Part shown: in pieces, positions 32,430 through 46,027 of the stretch
Numbering within the stretch: position 1 is the first letter of the stretch
Layout: every line of letters begins with the position of its first letter
DNA from: Tenrec ecaudatus
Taxonomy: Eukaryota > Chordata > Mammalia > Afrosoricida > Tenrecidae
NCBI RefSeq assembly: GCF_050624435.1
Contig: NC_134537.1
Location: 119,215,586 to 119,279,585, forward strand
Reading direction: 5' to 3'
Length of the DNA: 64,000 bases
Notes under the pieces: model-generated
The model's database searches: none
The model's input: the letters and a program-made list of their open reading frames with translations, nothing else
Told to the model about the DNA's origin: nothing
Program-made: the position numbers and the translations under genes

Positions 32430-33250
32430 ATTCAGGGTCTTTTTTGACATCAACTTTGGTCTTTTACTTTTTTCTGGCTTTTCATGACCTTTTGTTTACG
32501 TCATGCACCATGTTGTTGATGCCATCCTACAGCTTCGCATGTCTTCTGTCATCAGTGTTCAATGGACCAAATCTGCTTTTGAGATGGTCTCTAAATTTAG
32601 GTGTGATATATTCAAGGTTGTATTTTGGCTCTGTGGAATTGTTTTACTTTTCTTTGGTTTCAACCTAAACCTGAAATGAGCAATTGGAAGATCTGTTGTG
32701 TAATCAGACTTTGGCCTTGTTTTGATGAATGATATCAAGCTTCTCCCATTATCTCTTTCCACAGATTCCATCAATTTGAATCTTGTGTATTCCATTGGAG
32801 AAGTCCATATGTACAGTCATCAGTTGTGTCAATGAAAATCATTTGCAATTATGCTAGGTTCATACTTTTGTACTGAATATGTTCCTATTGATAATGGATG
32901 TTTGTGTCTATATCTTCTCATATGGAGTCATGCTCCATCAGCAAATGGAGTTTCCCACAAGCTTTGTTCCATTCATATCATGAAGCTCAGCTCTACTTTG
33001 AAGAGGCAGCTTTCAGTTTGTTGTATTTTGCGTAACTTTCACTTTAAGGGTTGGCTTCTGGCCCTGTACCTGATGACGTATGGCTGCTATTCATAGTGTT
33101 TTAGTGGTTAATACTGCCTATTCTTCTTCCGGGTCTGCTCTTAGTTTGGACGTTCTGTTGAACCCTTTCCCCTGGGCAGCCCTCCTGATAATGGAAATGC
33201 CAGTGTCATGGCTCAGCCACCACAGTGTCATGCAAACCACGACAGTTAGC
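32430..33250 (-). mobile_element. RTE-class LINE, 5' half (5' UTR and endonuclease part)
   Basis: On the minus strand: 5' UTR (33250 to about 32990), then the start of the coding region. From about 32790 to 32430 comes the endonuclease-to-RT linker region ('gagatggtctctaaatttaggtg', 'ttccattggagaagtcc'). Most of the endonuclease core is deleted near 32830. No long frame remains. Confidence 0.75.
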
Positions 33251-33284
33251 ACAGCTGACAGAGTTTACTCTGCAGTCCCCACCC

Positions 33285-33475
33285 AAACCAACGCACTGTC
33301 ATCCAGTCGATTCTGACCCATCACAATCCCACATAGGGTTTCAGAGATCGTAATCTCTGCGGAAACAGATAGCTTCATCTTTCTCCCATGAAGTGGCTGT
33401 TGAATTTGAAATCTGATCTCATAGTTAGGAGTCCGATGGCTACCTGACAACACCACGTAACAGGGCTCCTTCTGC
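33285..33475 (-). repeat. AfroSINE
   Basis: 'ctgtcatccagtcgattctgacccat', 'acatagggtttcagagatcgtaatct' and 'atcttctttctcccatgaagtgg'-type sequence in reverse, ending in the head near 'cagggctcctt' at 33463. Near full length. Confidence 0.85.
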
Positions 33476-33849
33476 TGTGTGTGCGCTTCATTTCATTATA
33501 GTTACAACCCCAGGAGAATACAGCCACAATTCTCCTCTGACTGATGAGACAAAGCAGGCTAAATGACAGATTCCCTTGACTCTAAGAATAACTACCATAT
33601 GGTCTTAGAAGTCAAAGTAATGGTCACCTTAGCGAGAAGGCAGCGATCTGGGTCAGTGGTTGCCATTCCTTTAAGGACCTATGTCCAGGACCATGTTCAG
33701 AAGTGGTGGGTAAGACTTCAATAGAGAAGTCTGTTGGTGATATTAGATCCTGTCTCTAATATTCACATTCCTGTATGGATTCCTGGAATCAAATAAAAAG
33801 ATGGGAATTGGGGTTCCAGTGAACGTCTTTGGCCATGGTCAATGAGAGC
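33476..33849. other. Unassigned sequence
   Basis: Nothing recognised. Confidence 0.4.
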
Positions 33850-34560
33850 AGCACCCGTTGTTGTTGTTAGGTACCATCTAGTCAGCTCTGACCCATGGAG
33901 ACCCTCTGCACAACAAAAGGAAATGTTGCAAAGGTTCTGCGCCATCCTCACAATTGTCCCTATGCCTCAGCCCATTGGTGTAGCCAGTGTGCAGGTCCAT
34001 CTTGTTGAGGACCGTCCTCTCTTTAGCTGCTCCTCCACTTTGCCAAACATGTTGTCCTTCTCCAGGGATGAAGTCTTGCCATTCTTGCCAATAAGGAGCA
34101 CTCTGGTCTTACTTCTTTTAATACAGATCAGTTTGTCATTTTAGCGGTCCATGGTACCTTTAATATTCTTCTCAAGCACCATAATTGAAATGCATCACTT
34201 CTTCTATGGCCCTCCTTATTCAATGTCAAACTTTCACATGCATATGATGCAATGGAGAATACCATGGTTTGGGTCAGGTGCACCTTAGTCCTCAAAGTAA
34301 CATCCTTGCTCTTCAGTACTATAAAGGTTAGCAGATTTACTTAATGTAGTATGCCTTCTGATCTTTTGATGACTACTTCCATGACCAATGATTATGGATA
34401 CGGCTAAAACAAAATTCTGGACAGCTTCAAACTTTTCTCCATTGATCATGCTAATATCCACTGCGCCAGTTGTGAGGAGTTTGATTTTCCTTACATTGAG
34501 TCATAATCCTTGAGGGCTCCAATCCTTGTTCTTCACCAACAAGTGCTCAGATATTAAAGT
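33850..34560 (-). mobile_element. RTE-class LINE, 3' part
   Basis: It starts at the 3' tail (gttgttgttag at 33857), then 'gcgccatcctcacaattgtcc', 'ccttctccagggatgaag', 'ggtttgggtcaggtgcaccttagtcctcaa' and 'gttgtgaggagtttgattttcctta', up to 'caacaagtgctcag'. About 700 bp, frameshifted. Confidence 0.85.
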
Positions 34561-36494
34561 ATTTTTCTCTTGCTCTCAGGGTGCTATTAAAACCTCTTTA
34601 TTTTTTTAAATAAAATGATAGTAAAAAGGTGTCCTGAAAATTTTCATTGGGTTTAAATAAATTGCATTGTAATATAGAAAGTTAGAAAAAGAAAATTAAG
34701 TATATATATTGGTGCCTACTCTTGACTTATGTATAGTTTTTAAACCTTGGGTATAACATAAATATACTTTAACCAAGTTTTTTTTTCTTAACATACATTT
34801 CTATATTTTCATGAAGCATGAAAAAACAACTGCTAAGGAATGAGTAAGTTATCTGATTTTGAAGTTTGAAAAGAGATATTTACATTAATATATTTGGATT
34901 AGATCTTTTTCATTATATACTAGGTTTATCAGTGTTGAGAATACAATGACATTTCTTAAGCTAAGTATAAATAGCTACAACTTAAATTGGTTTTAAGAAA
35001 GGAAAGAGTGTCTAAATTTCTACCAATTAATTTGACAATTTCATGTTTTAAATACATTCCTTATTTTCAAGAGTGTTGGAGAATATATAATGTCAACAGG
35101 ATTAATCAAGGTATAGTGTAGTAAGGAGGTAAAAGAGGAAAAAAATCTAAAGAGAAAGGTAGATTTTCTTAGACTTCTTGGTTATTAGGCTATCACTGGG
35201 GGGAAAAGGAGGTAGGAAACTATATTAAAAGGAGATCATCATTCAAACATATTGCAAATATCATGACACTCTGGGGCTTTTTCCAAGGCTGTATACTCAG
35301 CATGAGAGTCAGGGTAATGGTTGCCTTTTGTCAATTGCAGCCAGCAGCCTTTGCTTCTGGCTGAGTTTGGAATTAATTATTTATCTAGTCTAGCTCCTGA
35401 GTCACTCTGTGTGGTTTGTTCTTATTCGGGCTCCAAAGCATAAAGCCACAATAATGCCCAGCACGGTTTAGAATGTTGTAAACAGGCTCGAAATGGCTCT
35501 TGGGAAAATCCCAGAAAACTGGAGACAGTTGATGGTTGTCTGATCTTGAATTTTAAACAGTCTAAGTGCCAAAGGCCTGTTAATGCTTTATAGTTTCTGA
35601 AGTAGTTGATTGTGCGTGTGTGTTGTGTTGTGTGTCTGCTATCAAGAATTATAGTCCATTGTTAAGTCAAAAGCTGCTGCTGTTTATAATAGACCACAAC
35701 TATGATTGGATTATCTCTTTTGTTATTTTCTCTGAATCAACATTGTTTATAAAACTATCTATAGATCTCCATGCTGACTCTCTGACTACATTTATTTCCT
35801 CTGTATCCCTGAGGATATTAATTCTGCAGTATAAGAATTTAAAATGTTATCTTCATCCCCCCAAAAGCCGTGGGGACTCATCTTCATTCCAAGAATATTA
35901 AACCTTGATAACTTCCCCTTCTTCTTATACAAATAATACAAAATTGACTCCGGGCCTTTACAAAGTTCCTGGTAAAATGTGATTGGAAGATGACAGAATT
36001 TTCCCACAAACTTTGAATCCTCCTCATATGAACAACCCTATCACAGATTGAAATTTTAATTTCTTTTTTAAGAATTAGGTTATTTTATATATAGTAAAGT
36101 CAGTTTTTAGAGATTACATTTCTATTTAAGTTTCACGCTAGTTCATTATTTTGAATATCATATAATAGACAAAACTATTTCAAGACCTTTTCATAAGGTC
36201 TAGCACTAAGTGTTATAGTAGAAACCAGGGAAGTTATTATCACGACACAATAATGGTGAGATTTAGAAAAGAAGCAGCTTACCTCATAAAGGTGGAAAAA
36301 GGGTGGCGATGAGAAGGGCATTCTCTTCTAACCCATTCCTTCATCTCTCTGCACCACGGTCACTCCGCAGTTCCCAAGCACCATATTAAATCATTCTGTT
36401 TTCTTATTATTTTTCTTAAATTCTTCTAGAATTTGACAACGTGAACAACTTTTGTCTTGAAATTCTTTTCTCTATTCCTTCTTGATCCCTTCTA
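34561..36494. other. Unassigned AT-rich sequence
   Basis: About 1.9 kb, unique-looking. The stretch near 35270-35600 is more balanced in base composition than its surroundings. No exon signal was identified. Confidence 0.5.
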
Positions 36495-36625
36495 ATCCAC
36501 TGTCACCAAGTCAGTTCCACCTCATCATAACCCTGTTTGGGGTCTCGGAGTATGCAAATCTTCACAGGAGAAGACAACTTGACCTTTCTTCCAGGGTTGG
36601 CGGGACATTGTTGTTAGCAGACAAC
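36495..36625 (-). repeat. AfroSINE, partial
   Basis: 'ctgtcaccaagtcagttccacctcatcataaccctg', 'gggtctcggagtatgcaaatctt' and 'gacctttcttcc', in reverse, then truncated. Confidence 0.7.
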
Positions 36626-37184
36626 ACTTACTCAGAACCCCAGCTTCTCTTCACGTGCTTCTCATTCCTGACTGCTCTCTCTGTATCTGTCCGAGAGGTG
36701 GTTTTCTTGCCCCGCTCCTGAAAGTAGCCCATCCCCAAGGACTTCAGCCAGGTCTTCTTTCCCTTTCATTTTATGACATATCTATTATTTCTTCTACTAG
36801 TTTATGATTGATGACCAAAAGTCTCTATTTATGATGAGGTAAAACAAAAATACCTATTACTTGTTAGTTATCATACAGATTCTTCAGATATCGTCTTTGT
36901 GACACCGGAATGAGTGATTTCCGTCTCTCTATTGAGATGTTTCTCTTTCTGTGCTTCTTCCCTGATCTTATGTCATAAGACCCCGTTCAGTGGGTCCGAC
37001 GGACTTTGTAGTGACCAACCTTTAATACTCACACCCTTTTCTACAGGTGCTGTAGGGAAGTCAGGCTACTTGTGCAATTCCATTTTCACCCACGCCATTC
37101 CTGAGTCACTCTCACACTTCAGCTTTCCTCATGACTCGTGCGAACAATTCGAAATTCTGATTGCACCATATAGTCAGTCTTCCA
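36626..37184. other. Unassigned sequence
   Basis: Nothing recognised. Confidence 0.4.
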
Positions 37185-37655
37185 TATGACAGTCAGAGTG
37201 GTCCTTCCAAAATCATCATTTGAAACAGTTTCCTAGATTTCAGATATCAACAGTAGCCAGAGCCTACAGGATGATTAAGCTATCTTAGCTTGGCACACAT
37301 ACCAGGGAGCAACACTAATCACAACATCTGTCCTTTTAAAATCTGATTTTTCTCTTGTACGGTTTTTGGGATTTTGTCAAAAGAATACCTTCTCTCTCTC
37401 TTTGAATCTCACTTCAAGCCGGATTGGTATTTGTTTTGAGAAGACTTCAAGCCTCTCTGAAGAAGACCAGTTCCTCGCACTCTCTTAGCAGCAAATTTGT
37501 CAGAGTTCTCCACCCACAGCACTTAGCACATTGCTTTCTCGGGGTGTGCTCACATGCGCGGGTGCTCCTTGAGGTCAAGTACAGCATCTATTGTGTGATT
37601 CCATTACTTTGCACCTGATCTCTAGGCAATAAATGTAGATGGAGTAAGTACATTG
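37185..37655 (+). repeat. L2 (CR1-class) LINE 3' end
   Basis: 'gtcagagtggtccttccaaaat' at the left, then 'cccacagcacttagcacattgc', 'ctccttgaggtcaagtacag' and 'ggcaataaatgtagatggagtaagta' at the right follow the order of the L2 3' region. Old mammalian repeat; the middle is poorly preserved. Confidence 0.5.
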
Positions 37656-37874
37656 TCAAAATGATTAATTTTATAATACATTTACTCTTAACTATTAATA
37701 TCATTACATGTATTAGTATGGATGTTATTTCATTTATAATAAATAAGATGAATTAATAGAATTCATTATTAGATGTTACAGTTGAAGGATGGCTAGAATT
37801 TTGTTGAGAAGAGAGTAGTCTTTCTGGATAGAAAAGAAAAGAATGATGACATAAACCCCAAACAAACAACAAAC
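37656..37874. other. Unassigned AT-rich spacer
   Basis: Nothing recognised. Confidence 0.4.
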
Positions 37875-38055
37875 TAAAACCCACTCGTGACAAAGTAGAA
37901 CTGTTTCATAGTGTTTCTAACACTGCACATGTTATGGGAGCAGAAATTGTTGATCATTCTCCTGTGAAGCAGATAGTAGGTTTGAACCATCAACCTGATG
38001 GTTTAGCAGTTTAATGCTTTACCCACATACTACCAGACCCCCTCCACTCAGTGGC
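37875..38055 (-). repeat. AfroSINE, diverged
   Basis: 'actcgtgacaaagtagaactgtttcatagtgtttcta', 'agtaggtttgaaccatcaacctgatgg' and 'ttaatgctttacccacatactaccaga' follow the reversed SINE, including the B-box-like 'ggtttgaacc'. Confidence 0.7.
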
Positions 38056-40309
38056 CCAGGAGCTGATGTCCCCATGGAAGTTCACTTGTGGCACAGCCAA
38101 GGGAGCAGTGATGGAAAAGAAGGCCAAGAGCACCACATTCGGGAAGCCTTTGCTGTATTGTATGTTCTCTGGATTGAACACAAAATACCTAGCATACTAA
38201 GACAGAGAAACATGCATATACACCAACTAGGGGAGAATTACTCCATGTTTGAAATATTCACAAATAATCAAGACTACAGAGTTCAGGGATGGCCACTTTA
38301 GTGTTTCTAATGAGGATTCTACCCTCCAAAGTGTTTTTAGAAGGAGTTTCATTACATGTTTTCAGGATCAGCTCCACCTATGTTTTCAGGTACAATATGG
38401 AATGATAGAGATATTTTTATTAATGAAACCTGTATCATTAGAGCTATATGAATAGTTTGACAGATTGCCTACACCTGTGTCTGGAAAAGGCCTGGTTTAC
38501 AGCTCCATTCTGTCCTGCCTGTTGTGTCTCAGCCCATGAAGAAGGTGGCAAAATCCAGGCTTGTAATACTGTCTGCTTACCTCAGTTGAATCTCATATAT
38601 AGGGTCATGCAGGATGACCCAAAGAGATACCATAGATGATATGGATTAATTGTCTTGTTGCTAGTGTGTGTGTACCTGAGTGTGTATATAGCAAGACAAG
38701 AATGAATAGAAAATTATCATAATCAACTCACAAGTCTATAATGTCCAATATGTGCCATCATAAACTAATCAATGCAAGAGGTGAAATTGGCTCAGTTAAA
38801 AATAAAATCCTCATTAGGTATTTTGTTCTTAAAGTTTTTGAAAAAGAGACATCACTGACTTTTTGAGCTAATCAGTTATGTTATAGATTATTACATGGTG
38901 CTTTGAATCCTTGCACTCCATTGTGAAATTAGCTTTCACTCACCCTAAAGTTGAAGAACTCTTCTATAAGTTACTTAATTGTAATTATTATTGTTATTGC
39001 AAATATCACTATAAGAAATAGTCATCATAATAGAGGAATTAGTAATTATCATGCATTTTGGATAATTTAGTGTCTATTTATTATCCAAAATAGTTGACTA
39101 TTACAACTTCTATTATTACTACCGCTAGGATTTCTTACAATAATATTTACAACAAAAACGATCATAAGACAAGTCTCAGATTATATATCTTAAATGTTCC
39201 CTTGGGAACTTTATTATTGTCATTAGTCATTGTATAACGATCCTTTGCAACTACCAACAAATTTTCTTCTTCACCTTAAAATTTAGCTATTTCTTAGCCA
39301 TTGCATTTCAAGCTGTCTTATGTTATACTGACAATCTTTTTGTGTGTTTTTATATACTCTTTCTCATCTCTGAAAGTTTACTGCTGTCTTTGTTTGCTCC
39401 GAGTAAATTTGAGGGCATCTACGTTTTCAGTTACTTTCTTAAGCCATTGGAAGACATTCCGAAAAGCAGTAATCCAGCAGGGATTCTCTGTAGTTCATCT
39501 GAGACCCATCCTTCCTTCCTGCTATTCCTAACTCTGAGCAGGAGAACTGAGTACCCACATCAATAATAAATAATGGTATGTGAGAACAGCTTTTCCAGTT
39601 ATTTTTATTTCTATTGGTTCCAAGTTTGATCAATGCTAATTATCAGAACATAGACTTGAATATAACTTAGAATTAACCAAGGTTCACCTAAAATTCAAGC
39701 AAACTAATTTTGTGCAAAAGTTGTAACACAGTTTGGAACTACTCCACCTCTTTCCATGAAGTTTTATAGTCCAGAGATGTAAGTATATTTTAACACCAGC
39801 CTAGGCTATATATTTTTCCTAAATATATCCACCTATTGGGAAGAAAAAGTCCTTGAAAAAGATGTTAATTTTTCAGTCTCTGACAAGCTGTCTACCAAAG
39901 GACTTCCCTATGACAATAAATAGGCTTTGTTTGGCTTGTTTACTAACATACTACCTAACAAACTTTGCATTGAGAGGAAACAAATAGTAACTTGAATCAA
40001 TGCCAGATCTCTTTATGATGGAAGGTGAATTCTAAGCCTCTAATACAGGATGATGGTCATCTGGTTCCATAGTGAATGAGAACCCCAAATTCTTAACCTT
40101 CCTCTTGTTAGGAAGATAGTCCATTAGAGAGGGAACACTGCTTGTTTTCCATTTATGAAGTAAATAAACCAACAGTGATGAAGAACAATACATGTGATAG
40201 AATTCTGGAATGCAATGAACTACAATTTTTTAACCCTCACATATTTGCAAGTGAGAAATTTGCCAGAATAAAATCATAGAAGTGTTTTCTTCTCTGTATA
40301 TTCAATTTT
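38056..40309. other. Unassigned sequence
   Basis: About 2.25 kb without recognised repeats or exons; AT-rich from 38800 on. Confidence 0.5.
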
Positions 40310-40425
40310 CCACTCATAGTTACCCCGGAGTAGAATACCCTGAGACTGCATTGCCAGCCTTTCTGTTGGCAGTCGAATGCTTTGATCATGGTGCTACCAG
40401 GCTGTCTATGAGTTGTAGGTTTATA
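40310..40425 (-). repeat. AfroSINE-like fragment
   Basis: 'gagactgcattgccagcctttctgttggcagtcgaatgctttgatcatggtgctaccaggc' is similar to the reversed SINE head; the 3' half is missing. Confidence 0.45.
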
Positions 40426-40839
40426 TCCTGTTTTGGGAATTGTTTTCATAGGTTTTGAATCTTCTAGAATCTTTTGAGCTACCATGTTTAAAGAGCAGCA
40501 TCACAATAAAAATGTACCTTATTGATTATTTAATTTATTTTCATCAAAAATGTTTTCCTGGATGCTACAGGATTACTTTGTATGTCATGAAAAAATTATT
40601 TGAGCCTTTGTAGAGGTACATTTTATATTTCTAAAAGACACTTATGTGGCAGAAATTTCAGAAATCAGTGCTGTATTGACTCAGTAAAGACCCTCGAAGT
40701 GCACTTTAATGCCATGTTTTATTAATGATCAATAGGAAATAACTACATGTAACGAGCCTTTCTTTATGACATAGATAGTAGAAAATATATATTTATAAAA
40801 ATTATGGTTTGCAATTGCTCAAAAGAGTGAGAATTGTTA
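40426..40839. other. Unassigned AT-rich sequence
   Basis: Nothing recognised. Confidence 0.4.
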
Positions 40840-40990
40840 GTTCAGCTGATAACCAGAATGTTACAGGTTAGAGTCTAGCCAGAAGTGTCTCCGAAGAAAT
40901 GCTTAATAATCTATTCCCTAAAAATCACTTCCTGAAAACCCAACAATTCATAGTTTTACTCTGACACGCATGGAGTTTCCAAAGGTTGAC
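40840..40990 (+). repeat. AfroSINE variant
   Basis: 'agctgataaccagaatgttacaggttagagtctagcc', then 'ctgaaaacccaacaattcatag' and 'actctgacacgcatggagtttcc'. It resembles the copy at 2646-2830. Confidence 0.6.
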
Positions 40991-41109
40991 ATACCCTTGA
41001 TGGAATTTGTTTTTCTACAGAGGAAAAAATGTTTAGGGGGTGGATTGGGGAGAGTAGGCAGGGTAAACAATGCTAAAAGCAGCCTCGATGTGCTCTCTCT
41101 TTATCTCAC
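40991..41109. other. Spacer
   Basis: Short unassigned segment. Confidence 0.3.
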
Positions 41110-41255
41110 GTTCAGACTGCCCCTGTGGGTTCTTGAGACTGCAACTCTCGGTGGGAGGAGAAAGCCTCATCTTTCTTCCATGGAGCATCTGGTGGTTTCT
41201 AACTGCTGACTTTGCAGTTAGCACCCTAACGCATAGCCACTATGCCTCTAGACTA
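41110..41255 (-). repeat. AfroSINE, 3'-truncated
   Basis: 'ctgcccctgtgggttcttgagactgcaactct', 'agaaagcctcatctttcttccatgg', 'ctggtggtttctaactgctgactttgcagttagcaccctaacgcatagccactatgcc' is a well-preserved reversed SINE lacking its tail. Confidence 0.85.
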
Positions 41256-42964
41256 GAGCTAGCTAATAGTAAACAGGGATGATAAAACCTCCACTAACAA
41301 AATACTTTTGTCATTAAAATGACATTTTGCAAACAATGAAACAAAAATTGACTATTAATTTATGGTACTGGTACTCTATGTTACTTGTTATATGCACAAT
41401 TATGTCAAACACCAAGTTTTAAAAAAAGACATAAAGGGGAACACGTTACATTTCATTCACACACGTTTAAATTTTGCTGAAGAATCATCATTTTTGTCTC
41501 TGGAAACTTGGTATGAATATTCACAAGGAAGCTAGCATTTCTCAGCTCCTCCACATATATCTGAGTCTCTTACTTATAGGTCTGAAGAATTTGTCCCCAA
41601 ACCTGTCCAGTTCAAATCAACAAGAACGGGATATATTCACTGATACATCAGATTGACAGAGACCAATTACATCATCATTTCCATTGTGACTGTTTGTCAA
41701 ACAAATATTAGTCCAGTGACACTTTTCATAAGAAAATTAGACAACCTGTAAGGAGTCTGCATAAACCGAAGCACAGAGTTATTAAAATAGACTCAAGAAA
41801 GCATAGCATTAGCAGGTCTAAAAAATTTTTAATACAAACTTATTTGAAGAAATTCCATTTTTAATTTTGATTTCAATCCCAGTTATGGAAAATTTAATCC
41901 ACAGGCAAAGTTGGTAGAAGGCTGCACACCAGAATACTTATTTAATCAAGAAGTGAGATCTGTTTCCTGATGCTGGCCTCATTGAAGCCAGGCAGTTTAG
42001 TCTAGACACTTAATGACATTACATAGTCCCGGCACCTGCCTTGTATGACAATTGTGAGCTGTCAAGGTAAGTAAAAGATGTTATAAAACCTGATGTATTT
42101 GACCAGTTACAGAAACCATTTTCTAACTGTAATTATGTGGTGAATAGATTTCGCAACATTAGTTCAAAAAGTTCCATCTAGACTATTAGAGACTATCTGT
42201 TCTATGTGGGAATTCTTATATGATTAAGTAGGTAGGCTTCTGAGCCCAAATTAACCACTTTCAGAAGAACAGGACTTTCATCCTAATTTTTAATAGCGTA
42301 TCTCTATTTCAACCAACAAAACACACAGAACAGATCCATCTTTACAACCGCCGAAGGAAAGTTTGACTTCTCTACATTGCCATGGGACAGATTAATATTA
42401 TATCAAGGGCATCACTGGCAATTGTAGGTTCTGAGCTATGAAAAGAAAACTGTGTGACAGGTAGAGATGATCTCTAGAAACAAACAACATCCTCCCCAAT
42501 GTCCACATGTAATATTGAATGTGAAGGCACCTAAGAAAAACAGATGAACGAGCTGAAATGGTTGCTGTTGAGTTAGTGCAGTCGTATGTCAGAATGGAAT
42601 TGTGTACAGTTTTCAGTGCCCGATTCTTTAGAATTAGACGAACTTGCCTTTCATTTAAGTCACCTTTCCATTAGCAGCTGAGCATGTTCATTTTCCTGTT
42701 TTCCTAAAAATTCCAAAAGAAGAGGTCTCTATACTATGCCACGATACGTACACTCTTCCATACATTACCTCCTTGAGACTATAATCTTACATTGCCAGAA
42801 CTAATGCTGGAAAATATTTTTCAAGTATTTTTAAGTGCATGGAGAACATCTACTTCTAATAAATAGTGATCCATACATTTTAAAACTTTACTAAGAATAA
42901 TTTTGAATTGTTGGGAACTTTTAATAACACAGGAACTGTATTTGCAGTCACACACTAGTTTGCC
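41256..42964. other. Unassigned sequence
   Basis: About 1.7 kb, AT-rich, nothing recognised. Confidence 0.5.
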
Positions 42965-44435
42965 ACTTTGACATACAGCGATGGCTTGCTTATTTTTGGT
43001 GCTGGAAGCTCTGCTACCAGTATTGACAATACCAACAGAGGCATCCATGGTGAACAGGTTTCAGTGGAACGTCCAATTAAGGTTAGCAAGAAGGAATAGA
43101 CTGTCTAATTTTGAGATATTAGCCACTGAAGACATTATGATTCCATTTCATTTGGAGAAAATTGTCAGATATAGCACCCAGAAGATTAGTCTCTTGGATT
43201 AGAATATACTCAAAGTATGACTGAGAAACAGTTCCCTCTTCTAAGTAGAGTCTACGTTAATAACTTGCAAGACTTCGTTAATAACTTAGAAGAAGTAAAG
43301 CTTCCAGGATCTTCATTGGCCATAAGAGAACATAGAGTAAATGGGACCCTGGTTGAAAGGAGAGAATACCAGAAAGATCCCACTTGTGTTTCACTGACTA
43401 TTCACAGGCATGGAACTGTGTGGATCAATGCAAAGTACGGATAATATTGAGGAGAATGGAAATTCCATAATGATTCATGGTGCTCATGTGAAAGCTGTAC
43501 ATTAATCAAGAAATGTCTTCAAGCAAAACATGGAAGTACTACATAGTTTAAAATCAGGAAGGCTGTGCATTAGGGTTGTTTTTATCATTTCCCAATACTT
43601 ATTCAATCTGTATGCTGGGCAAATAATAAGAAATAATAATATGAAGGAGAACATGGCATCAGGATTGTAGGAAGGCTTATTAACAACCTGTGATATGCAG
43701 ATGATACAGCTTTGTTTGCTGAAAGTCAGGAATAATTGAAGCACTCTCTGATGAAGATCAAAGACAGCGGCTTTCTTCATGAATTTAAACGCAGTGTAAT
43801 GAAAACCAAAATCGTCAAAAGTAGACCAATAGGCAGCATCATGAAGTGTGGAGAAATGATTGAAGTTGTGGAGGATTTCATTTTACATCTATCAATAAGC
43901 AGTGCTTATGGAAGCAGGAGTCAAGAACTCAAATGATATATTGCCCTGGGGAACGTTTCCGTGCTTTCAAGTGTTCTATAGCAATGCAAGCCAAGGCATT
44001 TTCAATACTTCATATGCATTTGAAATTTGGACAATATGTATGAAAATAGCAAGAGAATAGGTGCATTAGAATTCCTGTTTGGGTGTAGAATATTGGAGGT
44101 ACCGTGAATTGCCAGAAGAACAAACAAATCTTATTTCAGCGGCTTTGCAACCAGCATTCTCCTTAGAAGTAATAATGGTGAAACTTCATTTCGTTTTCTT
44201 TTCTGTGGACACGTTATCAAAAAGACTTGACCCTGGAAAAGATTAGCATGGTTGGTAAACAGAGAGTGAGCAAAGAAGAGACGACCCTCAAAAGATGGAT
44301 CGATGCAGCCACTGCCGCAAGGGGCTCAAATATAGTAATTGTGAGAATATTGTGGGACTGGACGGTGTTTTGTCTTGTTTTTGCTTCTGGTTTATATGAT
44401 TCATAATTGACTTAGTGGCACCTAAGAACAATAAG
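42965..44435 (+). mobile_element. RTE-class LINE, 5' UTR to 3' end with large internal deletion
   Basis: A 5' UTR part (42970-43320: 'gtgctggaagctctgctacc', 'aacaggtttcagtggaac') joins the RT region (from about 43350). The RT includes 'ggctgtgcattagggttg', 'acttattcaatctgtatgctgggcaaataat' and 'atatgcagatgatacagctttg', which encodes a YADDTAL-type catalytic box (here CADDTAL). The 3' part continues to 'gtggcacctaagaacaata' at 44414-44433. The endonuclease is deleted and many stops are present. Confidence 0.85.
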
Positions 44436-46027
44436 CACTTGCAGTTATACCATCCATTTTCACGTCATGCTAACTGCACAAAAGTATCAAGATTCAATTC
44501 AAGCTTTGGCTTATATTTTATATTTTATAAGAAAATGGTCATTTTCCAGTTTTCTTTTTCAAAAACGTTCATAGAAAATAGAAAAACATGTGTATTAATA
44601 GTGGAGATTTATATGGACTTTCTTATGTTCCTTTTTTTAAGATAGACTATTGCTTTTTCTTTTAATTTATATGAAATTGTGGTAATAGAGAGAACAAAAA
44701 ATAAATTAGTTTAAACTAGTAGATTTAAAGAAGTATTATTTTATAGTTTTTCAATATTTGTATCAATGCAAATGTAATTTCTTCCACGATCCCACACAAT
44801 TCTCAAAATTATTTTTCAAATATATTTTCTTTGAAGTGCAAAGAAATCCAAATCACAGTTGACAAACAATCCCCCCAAAATATATTTCAAGTTTCTGAAG
44901 TGTAGTTATACACGTCGAAGGGGAATCACTTTTTCATGTTTTGAGATATCCGTTGAAAGTAACTTCTCTTTTTGTTTTGTAGTACATAAAAAACAATGCT
45001 CAATTAATTCTGATCAAAATGACTCTCCATAGATAACATGTTCTACAATGACCTCTAACAACAAATATTTTGGAAATTAAGTAAAACAGGTAGTAAAAAT
45101 AACCTTAGATTCTTGAATAATCAAAGAGCTGGAGGGGGGGAGGCTAAACACCAATTAAAAGAAAAGACAGAAATAGGTCAGAATAAATAATTTTTTTTAA
45201 AAAGGTTTCATTTAATGCATGCTGCCTGCTCGTAGAGAGTAACATGGCCAATCTGGTATGCCAGCGAATGGCATTGTGGAGTGAAGAACCCAGAAAGGCC
45301 ACTGCTGAGAAAGCGCAGCTGGTGGCGGAGATTCTGCACCAACCATCCCAGAGGGAACAAGATGAGCAGCTTTGACCATGAAGGGCATGCCTTTGTGGGG
45401 GAAGCAAAGGAATGCTATCGCTTTGAAACCAGAGAGCCATGAAGAAGTGACTTCAGTCATTTTAGCAAGCAATAACAAGATGAAATCATCTGAGTCTGAG
45501 GGGGAGAACATATAACTAGGGAGTCTACAATTGTTGGAGAAATAGAGGCATCTGTAGGGGCTTCCATTGCTCTGGGAAGTGCCAGAAGAGAGGAATGTGG
45601 GAATTAGTGCTTGGTGTTAGAGGCTCACAGTCACTAGAGGGGGCCACCCAGTGTAAAGTCAGTCCAAATTCATAGCAAGAGCTCCCCAACCCTACCACGG
45701 AAGCAGTCCTGTGCAAGCGGTCACCCTGTCTGCCTTTGGCATTAGTGTGTGCCTTGAGGCATGGGTTGACAGAGGCAAGGCCTGAAAACCCCGCCCTGCC
45801 CTTCCACCCAGTCTCTGAGGCAAAAGACTCCCTGCTGATACTCAATCCCAGTCATTCCCACCACCCCTACAAGAGATTCAGGCTACTCACAGGAGTAGAA
45901 GCAAGTCTAGCCCTGCCCATCACCTCTTCCGGAAAAGCAGGAGATCCATGCTGAAGACTGGTTGCTCAGGAGACCTAAGCTGAGGTACCCATGTCTGGCT
46001 ATGCACACTACCCACCCTTGGAGATGT
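44436..46027. other. Unassigned sequence; GC-richer block at 45200-46027
   Basis: The left part is AT-rich. The right part is more GC-rich and holds a short plus-strand open stretch ending ...AEKAQLVAEILHQ...REQDEQL then stop near 45377, and a minus-strand ORF of 106 codons. I recognise no family and cannot tell a decayed LTR from a retrocopy. Confidence 0.45.

Noticed and set aside
44960-45260. Retrocopy of a host gene ending near 45200
   Set aside because: There is an A/T-rich tail-like stretch at 45189-45205, but no protein match and no target duplication could be found.
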